DNA of 6,997 bases from contig JAJZZU010000135.1 of the NCBI GenBank assembly GCA_021797365.1, positions 1 through 6,997 of the forward strand, in the 5' to 3' direction. The notes under the pieces were generated by a model. It did no database searches. It saw only the letters and a program-made list of their open reading frames with translations, and was not told the origin of the DNA. This DNA is from Pseudomonadota bacterium. GTDB lineage: Bacteria; Pseudomonadota; Gammaproteobacteria; Acidiferrobacterales; Acidiferrobacteraceae. The first letter of the stretch is position 1. Each line of letters begins with the position of its first letter. Below, piece by piece: positions 1-6,435 of this stretch. The translations under genes and the position numbers were made by a program.

Positions 1-248
1 AGATCACAGCCGAGGTGCAGGTCGGCATGGTGTATGAGGGGCGGGTGGCGAAGCTCATGGATTTCGGGGCATTCGTCACCATCCTTCCGGGCAAGGACGG
101 GCTCGTGCATATCTCGCAGATATCCCACGAGCGTGTCGAGAATGTGAGCGAGAAGCTCGCCGAAGGTCAGACGGTGCGCGTCAAGGTGCTGGAGGTCGAC
201 AAGCAAGGCCGCATCCGCCTCAGCATGAAGGCGGTGGAAGGCGGTTAG
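1..248 (+). CDS. pnp: Polynucleotide phosphorylase, C-terminal S1 RNA-binding domain (5' end missing)
   Basis: Only the last 81 codons are inside the window; the reading frame is open from base 3 and ends in TAG. PNPase degrades RNA 3' to 5' using phosphate and is part of the RNA degradosome; its C-terminal KH and S1 domains bind the RNA. The visible part starts with ITAEVQVG, the usual linker into the S1 domain. It continues with [24 protein letters not shown] and [17 protein letters not shown], the characteristic strands of an S1 OB-fold as found in PNPase. The GTG at 15 is not a start; the frame simply enters from the left. The protein ends shortly after the S1 domain, as in many proteobacterial PNPases that lack a long tail. 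The catalytic core lies outside the window. Identification is firm, although S1 domains also occur elsewhere; the [11 protein letters not shown] and [12 protein letters not shown] blocks match PNPase best. Confidence 0.93.
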   Translation, partial: ITAEVQVGMVYEGRVAKLMDFGAFVTILPGKDGLVHISQISHERVENVSEKLAEGQTVRVKVLEVDKQGRIRLSMKAVEGG

Positions 249-275
249 CGGTTCGACGCGACTGCGCGATCGGGC

Positions 276-310
276 CAGGGGGCGGCGGGGAGGGTTCTGC
301 GCGCCCCCTG
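276..310 (+). terminator. Possible pnp terminator hairpin (weak)
   Basis: A perfect 9-bp inverted repeat, CAGGGGGCG at 276-284 and CGCCCCCTG at 302-310, with a 17-nt loop, sits 27 nt after the pnp stop. Only a short TCATTT follows, not a clear T run. It could therefore be a weak intrinsic terminator or a 3'-end stabilising hairpin; the role is inferred. Confidence 0.4.
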
Positions 311-355
311 TCATTTGGGCCGGGGTTTCGGGCCTGCGACAGTGACATCGATATC

Positions 356-361
356 AGGAGG
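356..361 (+). promoter_or_regulatory. Ribosome binding site that fixes the methyltransferase start
   Basis: A full AGGAGG lies 4 nt before the ATG at 366. The frame is open further upstream to a TTG at 315, but that codon has no Shine-Dalgarno sequence. The site therefore favours the ATG at 366 as the true start. Confidence 0.75.
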
Positions 362-365
362 GAAT

Positions 366-1394
366 ATGGAAGGTGCCCCCGCATCCCCTGGTCTGCGCGA
401 GACCATCATGAAAGACCTGCAAGGCGCGGTGCGCCTAGCGATCGCCTATGTGGGCTTGAGCGCTGGACTCTTGCCGGCCGTGGCGCGCCTCGGGCGGGCC
501 GATGGCCATACCATCGCGCAGGCCGCGGGCGCGGACATCGGCTATGTTGTGCGCTGGTGCGATGCGGCCTATGCGTTCGAGCTTCTCGATGAGCGGCCGG
601 AAGGGTTCGTGCTCACCGACCTTGGGCAGGCGTTCCTGCCGGAGGCGCCAGGGACGCTCATGCCTTTTGCCGTTCAGGAGGTGTTAACGGCGCATATCGC
701 CGAACGCGCCGCCGGCCTCATGAAGACCGGGGAGCGTCCCGGAGAGTCGGTGCTCGCGGAGCGTGCCACCATCCTCCCGTGGTTTGGGCCCATGCTCGAG
801 GCCCAGTTCGGGCCAGTCTTCGAAAAGACCATCATGCCGGCAGTCCCGGTCTATGAGCGCGCCGCGGGGCGCGGGGGATTTGTCATAGATCTTGGTTGTG
901 GCAACGGCTGGTATCTCATGCGTCTGGCGCGGGCCTATCCGCGTCTGCGCTGCCTTGGTATCGACGGCTTCGACGAGAACATCCGGCAGGGGCAGGCACG
1001 CGCCAAGGCCGCCGGTGTCGATGACCGCGTGCGTTTTGCCAAGGGCGATATTTATGGTTTCGAGAGCCCGGAGCCGGCGGACATCATCGCGCTCAATCGC
1101 GCCCTGCATCATGTATGGGACGAAAAGGAGACGGTATTCCGGATCCTGCACGATCATCTGAAGCCCGGGGGTGCGGCGGTGATATGGGAGCCGCATTGGC
1201 CTGCGGAACGCACCGCCTTGCGGGAACCGGGACGGCGCATGGTGGCCTTCCAGAACTTGACCGAACACGTCCAGGGCAACCATTTCCTGAGGCCTACCGA
1301 GATCGCCTCGGCCTTCCGGACCGCGGGCCTCGTACCCGAGGTCTACGATTTCCTGGACGGGCGTGAGGCGGTGGTGGTCGGTACGCGGCCGTGA
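366..1394 (+). CDS. Class I SAM-dependent methyltransferase with N-terminal winged-helix-like domain
   Basis: A 342-residue protein from the ATG at 366, chosen because a perfect AGGAGG precedes it. Residues about 30-95 look like the helical, winged-helix-type dimerisation domain of O-methyltransferase-like enzymes (LPAVARLG, TIAQAAG, then FVLTDLGQAFL). Residues about 170-275 form the Rossmann methyltransferase core. Motif I is VIDLGCGNGW at 173-182 (SAM glycine loop) and GID at 198-200 supplies the acidic residue expected to hold the SAM ribose. GDIYGF at 227-232 and NRALHHV at 244-250 follow, then LKPGG at 265-269, the usual post-core turn. The C-terminus (EVYDFLDGREAVVVGTRP) is the normal final strand region. 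This two-domain layout resembles uncharacterised bacterial methyltransferases of the Rv2258c type. The substrate cannot be read from sequence. It follows pnp on the same strand after 117 nt and may be transcribed alone or by read-through. Confidence 0.85.
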   Translation: MEGAPASPGLRETIMKDLQGAVRLAIAYVGLSAGLLPAVARLGRADGHTIAQAAGADIGYVVRWCDAAYAFELLDERPEGFVLTDLGQAFLPEAPGTLMPFAVQEVLTAHIAERAAGLMKTGERPGESVLAERATILPWFGPMLEAQFGPVFEKTIMPAVPVYERAAGRGGFVIDLGCGNGWYLMRLARAYPRLRCLGIDGFDENIRQGQARAKAAGVDDRVRFAKGDIYGFESPEPADIIALNRALHHVWDEKETVFRILHDHLKPGGAAVIWEPHWPAERTALREPGRRMVAFQNLTEHVQGNHFLRPTEIASAFRTAGLVPEVYDFLDGREAVVVGTRP

Positions 1395-1519
1395 GGGCGG
1401 CGGGTATCGGAGGGCCCCCGGACCAGAGACGGTTGAGGGCCTGAGGCAGAGTACTCGCCCCCGTAAGATCCGGCGGCGATGGGGCGACTAACAGTGGCGG
1501 GCGCGGGATGGCGCCGGCG

Positions 1520-1525
1520 AATAAT
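1520..1525 (+). promoter_or_regulatory. Possible -10 element upstream of the DsrE-like gene
   Basis: AATAAT matches the sigma70 -10 consensus at five of six positions. It forms a small AT-rich island in otherwise very GC-rich DNA, 70 nt before the gene start at 1595. No recognisable -35 lies 16-18 bp upstream, so this is only a candidate. The rest of the 200-nt gap from 1395 to 1594 shows nothing I can name. Confidence 0.25.
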
Positions 1526-1585
1526 ACAAGGGGGGTCGTGCGGGATTGCTTGAACCACCCCAGGATGGTCCACACCACGCTCAAA

Positions 1586-1590
1586 AGAGG
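1586..1590 (+). promoter_or_regulatory. Ribosome binding site of the DsrE-like gene
   Basis: AGAGG lies 4 nt before the ATG at 1595. It supports that start over an in-frame ATG at 1508, which would add 29 residues ahead of the signal peptide, and over the ATG at 1613. Confidence 0.55.
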
Positions 1591-1594
1591 TTCT

Positions 1595-2101
1595 ATGGCA
1601 GCCCTACATAAAATGGCAGTGCTACGCAAATTGGTGTTCGTGATCCTGGCCTCCGGGGTTCTGGCCATGCCAGCCCTGGCCGAGAACTGGACGCTGTTCC
1701 ATCATTACGACTTCAATAAGCCGCAGTTCATCCATTCGCACCCGTTCGCCAAGGAACATTTGGTCGTGCAGGTCGATCAAGGTAACCCGCACCGCTGGGC
1801 TCTTGCGCTCTCAAACGTCGACAATGTGTTGAATTACTTTGGCTCCGACAAGATCCAGATCGTGGTCGTGGCCTATGGGCCCGGACTCAAGATGCTGTTT
1901 GCCAACAGCCCGCTCAAGCGGCTCGTGCAGAGCCTGAATGCTCAGGGTGTGGAGTTCGATGCCTGCCATATGACGATGCTCGGGATCAAGGCCAAGACCG
2001 GACATCTCCCGAAGCTCCTGCCGCAGGCGGTGGTGGTGCCAGGCGGCGTGATCCGTATTATGCAGCTCGAGCAGCATGGTTTCGACCTGCTGAAGCCCTG
2101 A
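1595..2101 (+). CDS. Exported DsrE/DsrF-family protein with a single cysteine
   Basis: A 168-residue protein. Residues 1-29 form a clear Sec signal peptide: positive HK and RK, then hydrophobic LVFVILASGVLA, then MPALA before ENW, a textbook A-x-A cleavage site. No cysteine follows the cleavage site, so it is not a lipoprotein; the mature protein should be periplasmic. The rest fits the DsrE-like fold: HLVVQVDQGNPHRWALALSN (strand 1 and the start of helix 1), IQIVVVAYGPGLKML, LNAQGVEFDACHMTM, and the C-terminal VVVPGGVIRIMQLEQHGF. Cys124 in FDACHMTM falls where many family members carry a conserved cysteine, and it is the only cysteine in the protein. DsrE-family proteins take part in sulfane-sulfur relay in sulfur oxidisers, but many are uncharacterised. 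Substrate and partners are unknown. It sits alone, facing the yheT gene with only 9 nt between the two stop codons. Confidence 0.82.
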   Translation: MAALHKMAVLRKLVFVILASGVLAMPALAENWTLFHHYDFNKPQFIHSHPFAKEHLVVQVDQGNPHRWALALSNVDNVLNYFGSDKIQIVVVAYGPGLKMLFANSPLKRLVQSLNAQGVEFDACHMTMLGIKAKTGHLPKLLPQAVVVPGGVIRIMQLEQHGFDLLKP

Positions 2102-2110
2102 GCGACGTGA

Positions 2111-3091
2111 TTAGGAGGCCTGCGGGTGCAAGCCGCGGGGCTCCTGCATATAAGGCCGGAGAAAGGCCCCTAGGCGGTCGTCCAGCCAAAAGCGCGGCGC
2201 CCACGGGGTGCCCCCGGCAATGAAGCCCACGTGCCCTCCTTGCGGATAGAGCTCCAGGCGCACCGCGCCCGCCAGTTCGTCGGCGGCCGGTGTACTGCCG
2301 GGCATCAGGAACGGATCGTCTTCGGCCTGCACGAGCAGCGTCGGGACGGTGATATGACGAAGATAGGGACGGCAGCTGGCACGCCGGTAATAGTCGTCGG
2401 CGTCGCGAAAGCCGTGCAGGGGGGCGGTTATCGCACCATCGAAGGCCCGGAAGTTGCGCAGGGCCTTCAGAAACCGTACGTCGCCGCCTTGCCCCCGGAC
2501 CTTACGGGCCTGCGAGCGTCTGAGCCAGCGTAACAGCACCCATTGATAGAGGCGTGATGGCCCGCTGTCCAGGCGCTGTGCGGCGCTGGCGAGTTCGAAG
2601 GGCACCGACACGGCCGCCGCGGCCTTGAGCGGGGCTTGATCGCCGCGCTCGCCGAGCCACTTCAACAGCACCGAGCCCCCGAGCGAGTAGCCGACCGCGC
2701 ATACGCCTTCGGGGTGGCGGCTCATCAAGAGATCGACGATGGTCTGGAGGTCTTGGGTCTCGCCGGCATGATAGCCTCGCGGGAGGCGATTGGGTTCCCC
2801 GCTGCACCCGCGAAAGTGCATGACCACGGCCTTCCAGCCGGCGGCCCGGCAGTAACGCAGCAGGCGCGTGATATAAGGGGAGCGCGACGAGCCCTCGAGC
2901 CCGTGGAGCGCAAGCACGACGCGCCCTGTGCGCGGTGAGGGTATGAGCCAGTCCAGATCCAGGAAATCCCCGTCGGGCAGTGTCACGCGCTCGCGCGTCA
3001 GGACCTCACCACCGGCGCGGTCTTGCAGCGCCCCGAGCACCGTCTGGGCGTGGGGATTGCGGGCCCAGATCGGCGCCCTGAAGGGCGTCAT
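2111..3091 (-). CDS. yheT: YheT-type alpha/beta hydrolase
   Basis: A 326-residue cytosolic alpha/beta hydrolase of the YheT/ABHD1-3 group (COG0429). The N-terminus carries the family signature [13 protein letters not shown] (residues 8-20). [10 protein letters not shown] (60-69) holds the oxyanion loop, and [23 protein letters not shown] (93-115) is the conserved block after strand 4. The nucleophile elbow is GYSLGG (134-139), so Ser136 is the nucleophile; Asp259 in EDDPF and His287 in GGHVGF complete the triad. Length and order of motifs are normal, so the enzyme should be active. Relatives hydrolyse short acyl esters in vitro; the physiological substrate is unknown. Its ATG overlaps the acs stop as ATGA (minus strand 3091-3088), which implies translational coupling to acs. 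Its stop faces the DsrE-like gene. The symbol is a family assignment rather than proof of orthology. Confidence 0.9.
   Translation of the reverse strand: MTPFRAPIWARNPHAQTVLGALQDRAGGEVLTRERVTLPDGDFLDLDWLIPSPRTGRVVLALHGLEGSSRSPYITRLLRYCRAAGWKAVVMHFRGCSGEPNRLPRGYHAGETQDLQTIVDLLMSRHPEGVCAVGYSLGGSVLLKWLGERGDQAPLKAAAAVSVPFELASAAQRLDSGPSRLYQWVLLRWLRRSQARKVRGQGGDVRFLKALRNFRAFDGAITAPLHGFRDADDYYRRASCRPYLRHITVPTLLVQAEDDPFLMPGSTPAADELAGAVRLELYPQGGHVGFIAGGTPWAPRFWLDDRLGAFLRPYMQEPRGLHPQAS
2113..2145 (+). terminator. Hairpin at the convergent gene junction, possible terminator
   Basis: Positions 2113-2125 pair with 2133-2145 around a 7-nt loop. On the plus strand this gives 11 Watson-Crick pairs, one G-U pair (2121/2137) and one G/G mismatch (2118/2140). 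It begins 12 nt after the DsrE-like stop and lies in the last codons of yheT, reaching into its TAA stop. No T run follows on either side, so it is not a classical intrinsic terminator. It could still stop or protect the transcript of the DsrE-like gene; the role is inferred. Confidence 0.5.
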
Positions 3092-5064
3092 TGCGGATCG
3101 TGGCCCTGGAGCTGGCGCAGGATATCCGGGTTCTCGAGCGTAGAGACATCTTCATCCACGGTCTCGCCGCGTGCCACCGCGCGCAACAGGCGGCGCATGA
3201 TCTTGCCGGAGCGGGTCTTTGGGAGGTTGTCGGCAAAGCGGATGTCCGCGGGCTTGGCGATCGGCCCGATCTTCTCGCCCACCCAGGCGCGCAGTTCGGC
3301 GATGAGCGCCGCGCGTTCGTCACCACTAGGTCTTGGCCCGCGCGGCACCACGAAGGCGCAGATCGCCTCGCCGGTCAATTCGTCGGGCCGTCCCACCACC
3401 GCCGCCTCCGCGATCAGGGGGTGGGCCACGAGCACCGACTCGATCTCCATCGTCCCCAGGCGGTGACCGGAGACCTTGAGGACATCGTCGACCCGCCCCA
3501 TGACCCAAAAGTAACCATCGGCGTCGCGCCGCGCCCCGTCGCCGCTCACATAGTAGCGATTCTGGAAGCGCTCCCAGTAGGTCTCGCGGTAGCGCTCGGG
3601 ATCGCCCCAGATCGTGCGCAACATTGATGGCCACGGGCGCTTGATCACCAGGAAGCCGCCTTCGTCGGGGGCGGTCACAGGCGTACCCTCGGCATCCACC
3701 ACATCGGCTACGATCCCGGGGAGCGGTCGCGTACACGACCCCGGCTTCAAGGCCACGATCCCGGGGATGGGTGCGATCATATGAACCCCGGTCTCGGTTT
3801 GCCACCAGGTATCGACGATCGGGCACCGGCCTTGACCTATGACCTGGTAATACCACATCCAGGCCTCCGGATTGATGGGCTCGCCCACGCTCCCAAGGAG
3901 TCGCAGGCGACTTAAGTCATGACCGCGCGGGTAATCGTCCCCGTGTTTTTTCAAGGCTCGAATGGCGGTCGGTGCGGTATAGAAGACGCTGACCCGGTGG
4001 CGCTCGCAGAGGTCCCAGAAGCGCCCCGGGTCGGGGATGGTCGGGGCCCCCTCGTACATGACCATGGTCGCGCCGCACGCGAGCGGCCCGTAGGCCACGT
4101 AGCTGTGGCCGGTCACCCAGCCCACGTCTGCCGTGCACCAGAAGACGTCGTCTTCGCGGATGTCGAACACCCAGCGCATGGTGAGGATGGTCCCGAGGAG
4201 ATAGCCGGCGCTGGCGTGCTGTATGCCCTTGGGCCGTCCCGTCGACCCCGAGGTATAGAGCAGGTATAGCGGGTGCTCGCTGCCCACGGCCACCGGGGCG
4301 CAGTCAGCGCTGACATCGGCCACCGCCTCGTGCCACCAGATGTCACGCCCCGGGCGCCAGGCGATGGCGTTGCCGGCGCGCTTTAGCACGAACAGCGTGC
4401 GTACCGTGGGGCACTCGTCTAGTACCTGGTCACAGATGGCCTTCAGTCCGATGATGCGCCCCCCGCGATGCCCGCCGTCGGCGGTCACGACCGCCGTCGC
4501 CCCGGCGTCGATGATGCGGCCCTTTAGGGATTCGCCCGAGAAGCCCCCGAATACCACCGAATGGATGGCACCGATGCGCGCGCACGCCTGCATGGCGATC
4601 ACCGCCTCTGGCACCATGGGCATGTAGATCACCACCCGGTCGCCGGTGTTGATGCCTTGGGCACGCAGGGCGTTGGCGAAGCGCCCGACCTCGGCCAGCA
4701 GTTCCCGATAGGTAAGGACGCGCACGTCCCCGGGTTCTCCCTCGAAGACGATGGCCGGCTTGTCGGCGCGTTGCGCAATGTGCCGGTCCAGGCAGTTTAC
4801 CGAGACGTTCAGGACGCCATCGTCGAACCAGCGATAATGCGGGGCATTGCTCTCGTCGAGGGTGCGGGTGAAGGGCTTGATCCAGTCGATCTCCTCGCGC
4901 GCGCGTCGCGCCCAGAAGCCCTCGTAGTCGCTTTCGGCCTCGGCGAGCAACCGCCGGTAGAGCTCCTCGGTCATGGTCCCCCCGTGCCCGAAGTCCTTCG
5001 GTGGGGGAAACAGACGGTTTTCGCTAAAAAGCGACTCGATGGGGTCGCGCGATTCGTGGGCCAA
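3088..5064 (-). CDS. acs: Acetyl-CoA synthetase (AMP-forming)
   Basis: A 658-residue enzyme that turns acetate, ATP and CoA into acetyl-CoA, AMP and pyrophosphate in the cytosol. Motifs in order: the N-terminal EIDWIKPF and NCLDRH; the AMP-binding loop [11 protein letters not shown] (270-280); [21 protein letters not shown] (308-328); [11 protein letters not shown] (392-402); DTWWQTETG (418-426), whose tryptophans line the small acyl pocket of acetate-specific enzymes; [16 protein letters not shown] (505-520); the hinge and A8 loop [16 protein letters not shown] (523-538); and [11 protein letters not shown] (615-625). Lys621 is the catalytic lysine for adenylation and the residue switched off by acetylation in well-studied Acs enzymes. 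Length is close to the enteric enzyme. The start is a TTG at 5064 with GGGAG 7 nt upstream; the next in-frame ATG (residue 31) would remove the conserved N-terminal RLFPPPKDF region. It lies 3 nt downstream of dedA and overlaps yheT. Confidence 0.96.
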   Translation of the reverse strand: MAHESRDPIESLFSENRLFPPPKDFGHGGTMTEELYRRLLAEAESDYEGFWARRAREEIDWIKPFTRTLDESNAPHYRWFDDGVLNVSVNCLDRHIAQRADKPAIVFEGEPGDVRVLTYRELLAEVGRFANALRAQGINTGDRVVIYMPMVPEAVIAMQACARIGAIHSVVFGGFSGESLKGRIIDAGATAVVTADGGHRGGRIIGLKAICDQVLDECPTVRTLFVLKRAGNAIAWRPGRDIWWHEAVADVSADCAPVAVGSEHPLYLLYTSGSTGRPKGIQHASAGYLLGTILTMRWVFDIREDDVFWCTADVGWVTGHSYVAYGPLACGATMVMYEGAPTIPDPGRFWDLCERHRVSVFYTAPTAIRALKKHGDDYPRGHDLSRLRLLGSVGEPINPEAWMWYYQVIGQGRCPIVDTWWQTETGVHMIAPIPGIVALKPGSCTRPLPGIVADVVDAEGTPVTAPDEGGFLVIKRPWPSMLRTIWGDPERYRETYWERFQNRYYVSGDGARRDADGYFWVMGRVDDVLKVSGHRLGTMEIESVLVAHPLIAEAAVVGRPDELTGEAICAFVVPRGPRPSGDERAALIAELRAWVGEKIGPIAKPADIRFADNLPKTRSGKIMRRLLRAVARGETVDEDVSTLENPDILRQLQGHDPQ

Positions 5065-5067
5065 GGT

Positions 5068-5751
5068 TCATCTCCCGATATCAGATTCGTTTGTTGGATT
5101 CGGCTCTGGCTTGTGGTGATCGCCGACGATAGGGGGCTTGCGCTCTGTGCGCCGATGGCGGCGCACGGCTAGGACCAGGAGCACCACAAGGCCCGCGGCC
5201 ACGGCATCATCCACCCCATGCATATAGGGTGAGAGTGCCTGCCAATGTTGGCCAAGACGCAGACCGACCCACGCCAAAACCGTGCACCAGATGAGGGAGC
5301 CGGCCGCCGAATAGGTGATGAACGCCGCCAGCGGCATGCGCGCCACGCCCGCCGGCAGCGATATGAAGGTGCGCAGGATGGGCAGCAGGCGGCCTAGGAA
5401 TACCGCCGCCTGGCCGTGGCGCGCAAACCAGGCATGCGCGGAGTCGAGGTCGTGGGGCGATATCAGGATCTTGCGGCCGTGGCGGCGCAAAAACGGCAGT
5501 CCGCCGTACGCCCCGAGGGCATAGGCGGCAAGCGAGCCTAACACGTTTCCGATGGTGCCGGCCGCTATGACCCCGAAAAGGCCCAGGGCCTTGGTTGACG
5601 CCAGATAGCCCGAAAAGGTCATGATGACCTCCGAGGGGATGGGGATGCAGGCGCTCTCCAGCATCATGAGTGCCGCTATGCCGATATAGCCGGTCTCGCG
5701 GATCATGAGCAGCATCGCGCCGGCCAGGGTATGGATGAAGGCGTGTATCAC
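5068..5751 (-). CDS. DedA family inner-membrane protein
   Basis: A 227-residue membrane protein of the DedA/SNARE-associated (VTT) family. Some members flip or recycle undecaprenyl phosphate and others affect membrane potential and drug or pH tolerance. Family signatures are intact: MLESACIPIPSEVIMTFSGYLA (30-51), with the acidic residues Glu32 and Glu41 and the IPIPSE re-entrant loop; GTIGNVLGSLAAYALG (65-80); FLGRLLPILRTFISLPAGVARM (118-139), with Arg121, Pro124 and Arg127; and a hydrophobic segment at about 150-167. A last transmembrane segment (184-196) is followed by a basic, hydrophilic tail (RRHRRTERK and beyond) that should be cytoplasmic. The start is a GTG at 5751 with a G-rich Shine-Dalgarno-like run 7 nt upstream. 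It is first in a tight dedA-acs-yheT cluster, 103 nt after dksA. The exact substrate cannot be assigned. Confidence 0.92.
   Translation of the reverse strand: MIHAFIHTLAGAMLLMIRETGYIGIAALMMLESACIPIPSEVIMTFSGYLASTKALGLFGVIAAGTIGNVLGSLAAYALGAYGGLPFLRRHGRKILISPHDLDSAHAWFARHGQAAVFLGRLLPILRTFISLPAGVARMPLAAFITYSAAGSLIWCTVLAWVGLRLGQHWQALSPYMHGVDDAVAAGLVVLLVLAVRRHRRTERKPPIVGDHHKPEPNPTNESDIGR
5072..5076 (-). promoter_or_regulatory. acs ribosome binding site inside the end of dedA
   Basis: On the minus strand GGGAG is followed by ATGAACC and then the TTG start of acs, a 7-nt spacing. The site lies in the last codons of dedA, whose TGA is at 5070-5068. This supports the TTG start and coupling of acs translation to dedA. 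Confidence 0.7.
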
Positions 5752-5854
5752 AGCTGAGCCCCCGATCCTCTCACAACCGGACCTATGGCGACCGGTCGAC
5801 CCGGGGTCTGTTTCTCCCCGCTGACATCACGGCGCGACAGGCCGGCGCGCACCC

Positions 5855-6295
5855 TCAAGCCATCTGTTTTTCGCGGATCTCGTCCAAGGTCTTGCAGTCG
5901 ATGCACAAGGTGGCGGTCGGCCGCGCCTCGAGCCTCTGTACGCCGATTTCCACGCCGCAGTTCTCGCAATACCCGTAATCGTCGGCATCGATGCGGCTCA
6001 CGGCCTCGTCGATCTTCTTGATCAATTTGCGCTCGCGCTCGCGATTGCGCAGCTCCAGCGACATGTCGGTTTCCTGGCTCGCGCGATCATTCGGGTCCGG
6101 ATGGTTGGCGGTCTCGTCTTGCATGGCGTGCATGGTGCGCGAGACTTCCTGGATGAGCTCCGCCTTCCAGGCGAGCAGAACCTTGCGGAAGTGTTCGCGC
6201 TGGCGGGTATTCATGTATTCTTCGCCCTCGGCGACGGAATAAGGCTTTATGCCATGCAGCAGAGTCTGAACTTCCTTCTTCTTCGTGACCGCCAT
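5855..6295 (-). CDS. dksA: RNA polymerase-binding transcription factor DksA
   Basis: A 146-residue protein closely matching enteric DksA (151 residues), which enters the RNA polymerase secondary channel and, with ppGpp, represses rRNA promoters and activates amino-acid biosynthesis promoters. The N-terminal part includes GEEYMN and HFRKVLLAWKAEL. The coiled-coil tip DPNDRAS (67-73) keeps the functional Asp67, Asp70 and Ala72 of the DxxDxA motif. The second coiled-coil arm is SLELRNRERERKLIKKI (79-95). The zinc finger uses Cys110, Cys113, Cys131 and Cys134 (YCENCG and LCIDCK), so this is the canonical four-cysteine form, not a cysteine-poor zinc-independent paralogue. The C-terminus EIREKQMA is also canonical. 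The ATG at 6295 has AGGAG 6 nt upstream. It is transcribed from the shared intergenic region away from the cbbY-like gene. Between its stop and dedA there are only short GC-rich inverted repeats without a T run (for example CGGGG 5802-5806 with CCCCG 5816-5820), so read-through into dedA is possible. Confidence 0.97.
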   Translation of the reverse strand: MAVTKKKEVQTLLHGIKPYSVAEGEEYMNTRQREHFRKVLLAWKAELIQEVSRTMHAMQDETANHPDPNDRASQETDMSLELRNRERERKLIKKIDEAVSRIDADDYGYCENCGVEIGVQRLEARPTATLCIDCKTLDEIREKQMA

Positions 6296-6326
6296 CGATT
6301 ACTCCTGCGCTCGAGACAATGGTAGG

Positions 6327-6340
6327 GCTTGCGAGCAAGC
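6327..6340 (-). promoter_or_regulatory. Dyad in the dksA leader at the predicted transcription start
   Basis: GCTTGC and GCAAGC form a perfect 6+2+6 dyad. It begins about where transcription from the predicted dksA promoter should start. It could be an operator, or a 5' hairpin with a 5-bp stem and CUCG loop at the very start of the mRNA. Function is inferred. Confidence 0.4.
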
Positions 6341-6345
6341 GCGAA

Positions 6346-6374
6346 TCTATACCAGAAAGCACAGGGGCATGCAA
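6346..6374 (-). promoter_or_regulatory. Predicted sigma70-type promoter of dksA
   Basis: On the minus strand TTGCAT (6374-6369) and TATAGA (6351-6346) are separated by exactly 17 bp. A TGG immediately before the -10 gives an extended -10 element. The sequence just after the -10 (TTCGCGC) is GC-rich, as in promoters sensitive to ppGpp and DksA. The start would be near 6339, leaving a leader of about 44 nt before the dksA ATG. Confidence 0.6.
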
Positions 6375-6435
6375 GAAAGGGTCCGACGGGCGGGGGCATG
6401 GCCGGTTTTGAGCGATACCTTAGATAGGGGACGAG

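Noticed and set aside
315..365. TTG at 315 as start of the methyltransferase
   Set aside because: It has no ribosome site, and AGGAGG sits in front of the in-frame ATG at 366. The extra 17 residues show no domain features.
684..1283. 199-codon open frame on the minus strand opposite the methyltransferase
   Set aside because: It is a shadow frame in GC-rich DNA. The plus-strand protein has clear conserved SAM motifs across the same span, and the shadow translation shows no recognisable domain.
1508..1594. ATG at 1508 as start of the DsrE-like gene
   Set aside because: It would put 29 polar residues ahead of a textbook signal peptide. The ATG at 1595 has its own ribosome site.
4561..5172. 203-codon plus-strand open frame opposite acs and the end of dedA
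   Set aside because: Its translation resembles no domain, and it lies wholly antisense to well-conserved Acs and DedA sequence, so it is an effect of codon bias.
5776..5820. Inverted repeats after dksA (ACCGG/CCGGT and CGGGG/CCCCG) as an intrinsic terminator
   Set aside because: Stems are only 5-7 bp and no T run follows on the minus strand. They are as likely to be GC-rich chance, so no terminator is called.
6401..6430. A promoter for the cbbY-like gene (TTGAGC or TAGATA in the 30 bp before the start)
   Set aside because: No pair of -35 and -10 elements has acceptable spacing, and the candidate -10 matches only half the consensus.
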